A stretch of 64,000 nt of DNA from Wuchereria bancrofti (taxonomy: Eukaryota > Nematoda > Chromadorea > Rhabditida > Onchocercidae): contig SSBO01000005.1 in NCBI GenBank assembly GCA_005281725.1, positions 248,001-312,000 of the forward strand. Reading direction: 5' to 3'. Below are positions 11,513-22,500 of this stretch, piece by piece. The position numbers were made by a program, and so were the translations under genes. Every line of letters begins with the position of its first letter. Position 1 is the first letter of the stretch. The notes beneath the pieces were generated by a model. It ran no database searches. It was not told the DNA's origin and saw only the letters and a list, made by a program, of their open reading frames with translations.

Positions 11513-14500
11513 ATGGTGAAGATCGATTTGAGTGATGAATCAGAGTTTGGCCATGAGCTTAGCATGGAGCATGAACCATCTGATGAGCCAATGATGATGA
11601 TATCATCGACTATTACCGCCTCGACAATTGCTTCTACTAGAGCCTCTCGAACGAGCACAGCAACGATTGCGTAAGCTTAGCTTATTTTCAGTTTAATTCT
11701 TGGTTTAAAAAAAAAAAAAAATTTGATCTATTAAGGAATAAAGAAATGATGAAATTTTTTTGTTTTGCAACAAACAGTTTACTTAGCAAATCTTTTCACT
11801 TTTTAATAATATTAATCACAACATGGTTCTATCATAAAAGATAAGAAATATTGTTTACTTGAATTATCAGTAAACATTTTTATTGGTTCAAAAATCTTTC
11901 TGAATAGGTTATTCAAATATTGAAGTCATATGATTGAGCATCTGCTCAACGTTATAATTTAAAATCTTTTTTTTTCTCACTGCATTATTCATAGAATTCA
12001 CCTATGCTAACAAAATTTTTTAATGTGTAAATAAAAAAAAATTTTTTTTTTTTTGAAAGTATTTTGACCAATTCTCATTTACCATATATTTGCTTTAATG
12101 ATAAATTAAATAATTGATAAAAATAAGGTGCAATATTCAATAACTTTTATAGACAATTAACAACAGATAAAGAATCATTAAAAGATGCGGTGGTAAATTT
12201 TGTTGGCGATAAAGCAAAAACACTTTCTGATATTACTCGGAAGAAAATGATGGCAAAAACTGGTTGTTCGTTTTTTTAATATTTAATTTTAGTACTTACT
12301 TCTAACTTTACTTTATATGCAGAAATATAAAAATTAAACTAGTTTAAAGTTTTGGAAATATTGGTGGAAATGACTTGAGGCTATCATATGGATTAGAGCT
12401 ATTTGCAGAATAGCACACATAAGTTAGCTTTAGCTTTTGCACTTCTAAATTCCAAATATTTGCACATTTTTTTTTTTTTTTTTGTATAAAATAAGGAATA
12501 AAATGAATTATCATTCATATGAATTACTATCATTCGTATAAATTATTGTTACATTTGCCAATTATGTTCAAATTTCAAATTTTGTGCTTTTTGATAAGGA
12601 AATAAATTAATGACTGTCGACGAAATAACACATAGAAATTGAGTGTACTTTTTTCTTTTTTTTTTTTGCAAGGCATTTTCAAATTTTTGAAATTTCAACA
12701 ATTATTTTAGTATCAGAATGGGTCTTCGTTTTTTTCGGCATAATTTGCCTTGCACTAGTTTTGTGCTGTGCTTTCTTTCTGATACGCAAATTATTTGGGA
12801 AGAAGCGACATGGCGAAAAAAAACAAAAAGGATTGAAAGGATTTTTTGGCGGAAAAGGCGCAGATCTTATCACCATTGATAAAAATAAGGCAAAATTTTG
12901 CTATCAATTCTAAAATTAAAGGATTAAATTTGAAAAAGTTTAGTTGTATTTGTTTAAATTTGAATCATTTCTATTTTTTAATAGTATTTCAAATGAAATA
13001 CTTCAACAAATGTTTCATTTTAGTTGGCAACGGATTTAGAACAATTGGGGGAAAATATGGAACAAAATGAGAAAGAGCAAGCAGAAGAAAAAGAAGAAGT
13101 AATAAAGTTTATTAAACATTTTTTTTTTTATATATTATTTCCATTTGTAAAAGATTTTTTTCTATTACAGAAACTTAATTTGTTATCATCCATTTCTTAC
13201 TAATTAATTTTTCCTAACAGTAAGTAATTTTCTTTAAACGAACTAATTTTACTCTGAAAAATTATCTTTCAATTGTTTTTTCATTCAAAGAAAATGAGAA
13301 CGGAAGCTTAAACTAAAAGAAATCTACAATAATAATAAAATTTATTTTGTTATTTACCTATTCAGGTAAAACTTGGAAGATTGCAATATAAGCTCGACTA
13401 TGATTTTCAACAAAATCAGGTATTTTTTGAAAGTTTTAAATTTATGAACTGACGTTAAATTTTGTGTAAATAATGTACTTACAATTAACTCTAATAATAG
13501 AACTGTCAATTATTCAATGCAATAAACATTTGCTTGTCAAATAAATTTTCCAAACAGCACTATTCAATCTTCTTTGGTACTAATTAGCCATTGAAAATTT
13601 TTCACCATTTAAATTTCATCAAAAAAATTTAATCGGGATAAGTTGAATTTTAAATTTCATGATCGTTTAATTAGATAAATATAGTGGTATGCAAATAATG
13701 CTATTACAAAAATAAGATATTATTCCATCTAAAGTAATTCAAAAAAAAAGACAAAACTAATAATTATAATGAGTCCATTTTTGTAGTCCAAAAAAATATT
13801 TTGCTGATTTAAATTTAAATTATATTACTGATATCAATGCGACATTTTCAGTTAGCTGTGACAGTGATACAAGCGGAAGATTTACCAGGAATGGACATGA
13901 GCGGAACATCGGATCCTTATGTGAAATTATATCTTTTACCGGAAAAAAAGAAGAAAGTAGAAACAAAAGTGCATCGCAAAACTCTTAATCCTGTTTTTAA
14001 CGAAACATTTATATTCAAGGTATAATACTTTGTCTTTGGCTCTTTTTCATTCCTACTAATGAAATTAATTCGAAATCATAATCATCACTTATCATTTTTG
14101 AGGTACCATTTGTTGAAATAGCATCAAAAACACTGGTTTTTGCCGTTTACGATTTTGATCGTTTCTCGAAACATGATCAGATTGGCCAAGTACTGATACC
14201 ACTTGGCAAAATAGATCTTGGCCAAGTGATTGAGGAATGGAAAGATATTGCACCACCACCTGATGATAAAGAAGCTGTTAGTTGTACATTATCTTATCAG
14301 ATATCATTATTCATCACTGATTTATATTAAATATTAATATTCTAAGTAAATACTATAAATTTTACTTTTTTGTTGTAGGATAAAAGTTTGGGCGATATTT
14401 GCTTTTCATTGAGGTATGTACCAACAGCTGGTAAACTTACGGTTGTTATCTTGGAAGCAAAGAATTTGAAAAAAATGGATGTTGGTGGATTATCAGGTAA

Positions 14501-15417
14501 GCTTATAAGGTTTCGTCATTTACTTTCAATTTTATTTCTAATTTCGAAGGAATGAAAAATGTGAGAATTAAATCGTTTGAAAATATAATTTGAATTGTAC
14601 TAATAATTGTAAATGATGTAAATTTAAACATATTTTAGATCCATACGTGAAAATAGTATTGCTACAAGGTGGAAAACGATTGAAAAAGAAGAAAACAAGC
14701 ATCAAAAAGTGTACTCTAAATCCTTACTACAATGAATCATTCTCATTTGAAGTACCATTTGAGCAAATTCAGGTGGATAAGTTCTCTTGAAATAAATCCT
14801 ATATAAGTGAAAATTTTTGATTTCTAATTTAGAAAAAGAAAATGAAAAAAAAAGGGATGAAAATAGATAATGACCTGTTGTTTGATAACGCCAGGCAGTA
14901 TGTATAAAGTTAATATTACGGTGAACTAAGCTAAATTTAAATTGCAAATGCAAAAAAAAAAAAAATGCAAAGGACATTGCTTTGTTGATTTTTTTTTTAA
15001 ATTATTAAAGAATTTTTTTGAAAATTATAGTTATGAAAAATTACTCATAATATTGGGCAATATTATTTCTTACACTTTTTTCCACCCACTCTATTTCTCT
15101 AAATATTATTCAATTTAAATCTTTGATAGTATCCAAATTTAACTTAGTACTAAAAAATTTCTTTCTTTCTCTCTCTCTCTCTCATGCATTTATCAAAATT
15201 TTTAACAGTAATGAAATTGTTGCAGAAAGTATCATTAATGATAACTGTGATGGATTATGATAAGCTGGGCTCTAATGATGCAATTGGTCGATGCATACTA
15301 GGCTGTTCAGCAACAGGTGCCGAATTAAGACATTGGATGGATATGTTAGCTAGTCCACGTAGACCTATTGCTCAATGGCATACTTTAGGACCTGTAGAAG
15401 AGCCTGAAAAACCTTAA
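11513..15417 (+). CDS. snt-1: Synaptotagmin-1 orthologue
   Basis: Synaptic-vesicle calcium sensor that triggers SNARE-driven exocytosis. Ten exons, 453 aa: 11513-11670, 12153-12262, 12711-12889, 13024-13098, 13366-13419, 13852-14019, 14103-14276, 14379-14496, 14639-14772, 15226-15417. All phases agree. Domains: a luminal Ser/Thr-rich N-terminus; one membrane helix (about aa 92-116, [16 protein letters not shown]) followed by a basic stretch ([12 protein letters not shown]); C2A (about 190-310) with calcium-binding aspartates in [10 protein letters not shown] and [11 protein letters not shown]2B (about 312-435) with the KRLKKKKT polybasic strand, MDVGGLSDPY and [10 protein letters not shown]; and a C-terminal WHTL motif. 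The length is close to the about 440 aa of nematode SNT-1, and both C2 domains are almost collinear with it as I recall it. Exon 3 has no usable GT donor before an in-frame stop, so a GC-AG intron (AAG|gcaaaa) is inferred. It converges on the downstream kinase gene. Confidence 0.95.
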
Positions 15418-16539
15418 AATTCTATTTAGTAATCGTTTTTTTTTTTTTTCTTCTTCTTAGGCGCTTCCGGAATAGTTCTTCTTCTTTTCAAAGAATCAAC
15501 AAATTCTTTGGTTTAATGTGATTCGAAAAACGCTAAGTAATATCCTATTTTCAATAATTCATGTAGAAAGAGTAATATAAACATTTAATGCCAAATCAAT
15601 TATTACTTCCGATTTCCGGATATGCAATATTTTCGGAAAAATTTCATTCATGAAATAGTATATAGAATAGTCGGTTGAAGTTTTTTTTTTAGCTTAAAAC
15701 GAAATACTTATTTCTTTTCCAGAGGAGAGTTAATATTGCGCATGAAATTTTTCGATCTGTGTTAAAATAACTTATTTATTAAAATAATAGAAATTATTAT
15801 TTGAAAATTTCGGGTCAACTATTAAACTATTTGTTAAATGTTCTATTGCTTTTCTCATACACTTTAATTTTTCTGATTATAAAACTTTTTTTTTTTAATT
15901 TCCCCTCTCTCTCTCTCTCTCTCTCTCTTTTTTCTTCGCTTTTCTGTTTTACAAATTGCACTAATTTTTTTTCTTCTTTTTGAAATGATCAATTATAAGA
16001 TTCTATTTATATATTTAAAATTTTTATCCTTCAATTATTGTAATTATTACTTATACCTCTTCCTGCAAAGTTTTTCTCGTAAAAATGAGTTAAATATTGA
16101 AGTCAAAAAAAGTTTTTTTATCCCTTTTTTAACATACTTTAAAAGTTAGTTTTTAAAATTTTGTTATAACAATATAATAAAAAAATAAAAAGTGTAGTTC
16201 AAAGTCGAAAAGTATTATTTTTTCTCAGGAAATTTAAAAAAATGAAAGAGATTGCTAATTAAATTGTTGACAAAGTTTAGGAAGGGATATAAGATATAAA
16301 TTCAAACTGATTTTCTTAATTATTCAACATCGAATTGTTGAAACTTTTGTGTTTTTAGACACTTACTTACCTTAAGGTAAACAGTTAGCACAGGTTTATT
16401 TCACACTTTTTTTAACGGAATTATTCGAAATCTGATAGAAAGATTTTTTTCTCTTTCTTTTTTTTTTTAAATTTTAAGAATGTCACATGAGATAGAAGCT
16501 GGACACATGACACATACGCCAACACAGCTTTATTAATTT

Positions 16540-16561
16540 GCTTGATGTGACATCATCAAGC
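16540..16561. repeat. Hairpin, 8-bp arms
   Basis: gcttgatg, a six-base loop (tgacat), then catcaagc. It lies about 1.1 kb past the snt-1 stop. Its role is unknown. Confidence 0.6.
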
Positions 16562-17707
16562 CAAATATATCTTAGTTTAAACTCATGAAACAATTTATTT
16601 TAAATTTTAACATATCTTCTTCCTTCCATTACTCGTAAATAAAGCAAATTAGTGGAAGTAAGATTAAATATTTGTTAGCACTAAAAGAAAAAAATGAATT
16701 TTTGAAGTTTCAAATATTTAATTGGCATCTTTGCTAAACTTTTTTTCATTTCAATTAATCAATATTTTATTATCATAAAAAATCTTTCTTAGATATTTTC
16801 ACAATATTTGCAAGAATAGCAGAGCAAAAATTGGTGTGAACTAATCATTTCTATGAAGCGAAAATTAAAAAAAAAAAAAGATTTAAATTATTTATTTGAT
16901 ATCTAAAAGTTTCTATTGTTTAATATTGTATATGAAATAATTTTTAATATAATTTTTAATGTTAATAAAGCTATAAAAGTTGTTGCTTTTATCAGTAGCA
17001 TTTTCCAGATGAAACATTTGTATCATTCATTTGATGTTAATAATTTGAAGTTTTTTGAGAAACTTTGGAATTATATAATTTAAATTTCTTCATTTAAAAT
17101 TAAAAGAAACCTTTGCTATTATCATTCTATTATCATTTCCAATTCCATTAACATTACCACTATCACTAATTTTATTGTTATCAATAATTATTAATTAATT
17201 GTGATAACTGCATAGAATTTGAACTGATACTGTCTGTCTTTCTTTTTCTACCACTTTATTTTATTTTCATTCTGTAAATAGCAATTAATGTATTATTTAT
17301 TGTGCATGATAATTCTACTAATATTTTATATAAGAAATAATTTCACTATTGTAAATTTATTTATATTTCCTATTTACTGTAAAGTTTGTTTTGATTACAA
17401 TGATAACGGCAACTCTCAACAACGATCTATCTTATCTCAAGTAGGTGTGCATAAAAATTTTATTTATAAGCTGAAAGTATTATTAACATTCAAATGTTAT
17501 TTACAATTTTTTCAACAAATAATATTCATTCATATAAGATAATAGTAATACTTTACTTTTTAATACTTATATTATCAGTTCTGTTACGCAGAATTTCTCG
17601 TTTAAAAAAAAAATGATACAATATATTAGGTTGTTTGGATCAAATTTAAATGGAAGAAGATGTAACATTTTTTCAGTTTTATTATCTTATTAAAATTTCA
17701 GTAAAGC

Positions 17708-17737
17708 ATTGTTGTAATATCATAATATTACAACAAT
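17708..17737. repeat. Perfect hairpin, 13-bp arms
   Basis: attgttgtaatat, a four-base loop (cata), then atattacaacaat. It lies in the snt-1/plk spacer, 214 bp before a second perfect hairpin. Confidence 0.8.
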
Positions 17738-17950
17738 ACTTCATTAATTTTTAGATATATAAAAAGAATTGAAAATTCGAACAATCTTCGCTACCTGCTA
17801 TTTTTTGATTGAAAAATTCGAAATCTAAAATTTGAATGAAAGAAGCAATAATAAATGCAATGAATGAATAATAATTGAATTATTAAAATATTTTCGAGTA
17901 TAGATGCATTAATTCATCTAATACTTTAATAGAATTTATACAATAAGCTG

Positions 17951-17976
17951 CTATTGATATTATATAATATCAATAG
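17951..17976. repeat. Perfect hairpin, 12-bp arms
   Basis: ctattgatatta, a 2-nt centre, then taatatcaatag. A partner of the 17708-17737 hairpin in spacing but not in sequence. Confidence 0.8.
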
Positions 17977-19590
17977 TTTGCACAACGCTAAACTAAAAGT
18001 AATTCAAAATTGTAAAATTCATTAATTGTTCATCTGAAAATAAAATTTCCATCTTTTTAGCTAAGCTATCAGTGATGTTCAGTATACGTTCACTTGGGTT
18101 AATTTAAAAAGATATCAAAACTTACCTGACAACTGGTATTCCATGTGTCATATGTCAATTCAAAAAACCATTTAAGAAGATATCTAACTTCATTCGTTGC
18201 AAGTTATAGATGCTAAAATTGACCTTATCAGTTCATTGTTCAACCTAAGACCTTATCATCTCATTGTTCATTCATTCATAGACAAAATTTCAAAGCTGGC
18301 TATTTTGTAAATGAAGCAACTAATAATTGTCGACGACATTTCCTATATTCAATGACTGTCACAAATGTGTTATTCAAGCCTTTGCATTTGTTTATATGTG
18401 ATAATACCAAGAATTTTGTCTATATTTTATTCGTCAGAATAAACCAAACTGAATACAAAAAAAATAGACAAATAAAAAAAAAAATGAAAACAGAAGAAAC
18501 AAAGAAATCAGTGTTAGACGTTAAAATAACACAAAAAAAAGTGAAGGCAGTCCACGTATGTAACCAAATGTCATACACGTATATGAAATGATGTTTGGGA
18601 TAAGTGATAAGGGGTCATAAAAGGTTCTATTGCAGTGTATGCCGTATGCTTTATCGAGAATAAAGGTCACAGTTAGCTATGGCATTAAAAACTGTTCTTT
18701 TCTATGTTATTTTATTTCAGTCAATTCTTGTTGCCATTTTTTCAACAAATCTCTGAAATATTGAAACTACCTCATCTATTAAGTCAATGTTTATATCTAT
18801 GAAAATCCCTGAACAGAGAAGATACACGGAAACATCGGAATGTCTTAGAAGGATAGAAATGGATAGTGATATAAAATGAATGGAATGAAAGTGAGAAATT
18901 GAATAAATTCATGAAAGACGACAAAAACAAAAGTCGTAGAAGAAAACAGAAAAGTTGATTCAGCTTCTGCAATTCTTCGGCTATTTTCTTCCATCAACAT
19001 TTTTCGAAATCTCGAATGGCAGCTATTTGTGCAAGGTAACACAAAAATTTAAAGTCAAATTTGATATATATAGTCAAATTACAGTCAAATTTGATAAAAT
19101 AACGAAAGATGGAAAATAGACGATAAGAAGCTATGCAAAACGGGAATGATTTCCGTACAACAAAATAATGCTAAAAACGATTTCAAAAAAAAAAGGAATG
19201 TGCAAGGACAAAAGTAAACAGAAAAGATCAAAAATTGAATGCGCTTTAGACTTACAAACGATTCAAGTTTAGCCTGAACTCAGTGTTGGCTTAGGATTAA
19301 AGTGTGATGATAAAATGAGAAATCATAAACTTCGAACTTGAATAATACCGGAAATCCTGCAAAATTTCCTTGGACGTGGTAGCAGCACTATATCCATCAC
19401 CGAGCAAAGAAAAACACTTACTGAACTGAAAGGAGAAAACAGGAAATGGAAAACATTGGACAGAGAAAGGCATATGTATATGAGAGAGAGACCCGTTTCC
19501 GATTACTGCACCTACATTTCTAACAGAGTACCGTGACCGGAAAGATTATCACCGAAGATCAATCTCGGTTTTAATTTCAGGAAATTGAAG

Positions 19591-22500
19591 CTAACACTGG
19601 GTAGCATAGTAAGATCGTTGCAACAATGCTTTCTCGCCTTCCAGAAGTCGACAAGCTTTATTAAGCAGATGCTGAACTTTTTGACAGTTTGCGCGAGTTG
19701 ATGTTGAAGCGCAAGGAAGCAGCTGATATGTATGGAAATCAACACATTGTTCGATCAGCGTAAGCAATAAACGGCCATGTTCATCTCGACTAATGACTAG
19801 TTTTTCATGTGATTCCAGAAAATTAATCTAGAAAAAAATGAATTATTGTTTTTACATTATAAAAAAGTACAACAAAATGTAAGCCTAACTGTGAACAAAT
19901 AGGAAAATGCAGATGTATATCAATGTTATGTTTTTATCCATAAGTTTACTTTACTTTTATGATTAAGCCAAAAAAGAAAAAGAAAAAAAGAATAAATAGT
20001 AAGATTTTGTTAAGAAAATTAGAAAGAGAAATCATTTCCATGAAAAAATCCTATGACACATAAGAATACTGTATAAGTCTTCATTTACCCTTAAGTAGAA
20101 GGAGTCTAATTAAAGAGAATCAGTTTATGTATTACTCACATATGTCAAATCAATCTTAGATTTAGTAAAAATCTCGACAAACAATAAAAGCAGACAATAC
20201 AAAAGTAGTTTGTAAAATTTACCTGAATTGTCCCTAAAGCGAGAAACATTACTAGCACTCCGCTATGTCTTTTTTGATAAACCAAAGCATCTAGATGTTG
20301 CCGAATATTGCTACGTTCATACACTGGCTGAAGCTCCTTATCCATATAATCACTGTAAGTGATAAAAAAAAAAGAAAATATCGAAATTAGGATAAATTGA
20401 TCAATATGTCATTCACCAGTAAAGAAGAATAGAAACACAAAAAGTGACAAGTGACAAGAATAAAAATGCAGATAGAATGAATTCAATACTAATTGAGGGA
20501 AATATACTTTTTGCTATGAATATGTTGAATCTTCTGATATGATAAAGCAGTTTTTTTACTAGTAAATTATTCTAACAAATTTCCTCAACAAATTTATCTA
20601 AAAAAATGAAAAATGACAATAATGCAACCTGAAAAGTTCCACAATACGGACTTTTTTTTTTAGTCGTTGATCATTGATAGTATCGAAAGTAGTCCATTCG
20701 AAAAAAGACCAAGGATCCTGATCTGTATCAGATATCATCAAATATCGCTCAGCTTCATTTTCTGCAGTACGCCTAAAAAAAATGAAAGAATTAAAACAAA
20801 TGAATTTATTAAAATATAGCTAGCTTCACCACAATACGCATACTGATATTTAGTGAAAAATGATATGAATGATCTTATCTTAATGAATATATAAATGATC
20901 AAATCTTAATGATTATACTTGATTTACTACTAATGAAATTTCTTTAGTCATAAAAATATAAAAATTGCCTGCGTGAAACAGAAGAATTATCGACAAAAAG
21001 AGTACAATGAGTACCATCGCTGAGAGTACAACCAAAACCGTATTTATTGGTATAATCCACCCATTTGCTCACCATATTAAATTGAAAATCTAACAAGTGA
21101 GATACTTCATCGGATACTAAAACAGAATTAATTATGGTGGAAGAAATCAGTTGTCGAATTTCAACATTTATTATGAGTATAAAAAAAAATGATGCTAATC
21201 ACTTTTTTCACATAACTTGTATAAAACAAAAAAAAAACACACACAGTGGTACTTAGACAATCATTATGATAATACCAGTGTAATAGCCGAGTAGCAATTG
21301 CTTGTACAAAACTTTACAGTCAGAAACTGATCGTGGCCGAGCATTTAAGCACCCTTCGGAGCCAATTCCAGAATCACCAATGCTGCAACCTCCTCCAAAT
21401 CCCTGCAATTCCTCAATACAAAATGGAAAATTCGAGAATTCCATTGGCAAAGTAAGAATTGCAAAATGAGAACTCATTAGAAAAAAGCCATAATTACTTT
21501 TAATAGTGTTATACAAAAGTGTTTATGCTAGGAAAGTTAAGATCTATCAAATATAACAAAAACAGGTAACAACATACTTGATCAAAAATTTTCTTAGACA
21601 ATTGAAATATGTTATTTTCTTTCGTTTTTGCTGAGCATGGTTCATGTTTTCTAAAATATTCTTATTAACCTTGAAAGCAAAGTAGTGAAAAGAAAAACAT
21701 TCGAGCGTCCACTGTCAACCGAAAGACCGAATTATCTTACCGTAGCAGATAAAAGTCATTCAATAGGAAATTAGCTATCTTTTACCGCAAGAACATTTTA
21801 AGCATTTATTTGTGGTAGTCTCTCGCAATTAACTATCGCATCGAAAACTCCAATATCTATCACAGATGACTTTTTTGCCGATCAAAATTCCTATTTTGCT
21901 TTATTTTATTTAGAACAAATTTATAGAAACAAAAAACAGTCTCTTTTCTCTTCTATCAGCTGTTTAAAGTCGGATAAAAGATAGTTTGGTATTGACTGAG
22001 AAGTACATTAAAACTTAAACGAATTATTGCCGCAGATTTTAATACAAATTTTAAGGTTAGCAAACTAACCCCGCAATATCTCTGTTGCCAAAGTAAGGAT
22101 GAAATTTGACAGCAGTTACTTTTATTCGAGCAATTGCATCTAACGTGAGCAACCTGAAAAGTGAAAAAAAAAAAGATAATCATTGAATCATTTTTCAAGA
22201 AGATTCAATGATTTTTACTTTTCATTAATATCACTCAATGATATGAATCATCTAATAATTGTCGAGAAAAATATAAACTGAACAAATATCAATAAGTTAA
22301 GAAAATTGTCTCAATATATATGTCAATATAAATATATCACTTACTTCGAAATGAGATCTTCGGCAGAAGTGCAAATTTTCGGTTTAAGCGGAAAAGAATA
22401 GTCGCCAGATGCTATTTTGACATAAGTTTTTTCTAATGTATCAGCCTCAAATGGCGGTTTACCGATCAACATGCAATACAGTATACAACCAATGGACCAC

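Larger units (their letters stand above)
15418..19590. other. Convergent intergenic spacer between snt-1 and the polo-like kinase
   Basis: The 3' flanks of two convergent genes. CT microsatellites lie at 15170-15183 (last snt-1 intron) and 15905-15930. Hairpin-forming sequences lie at 16540-16561, 17708-17737 and 17951-17976. A small frame 18352-18591 and a minus-strand segment near 18970-19040 (MEENSRRIAEAEST) look mildly coding-like, but neither has splice partners or a known domain. I call no gene here. Confidence 0.55.

Noticed and set aside
18845..19042. Minus-strand frame with MEENSRRIAEAEST
   Set aside because: Lies past the kinase stop codon, no splice partners, probably 3' UTR or chance.
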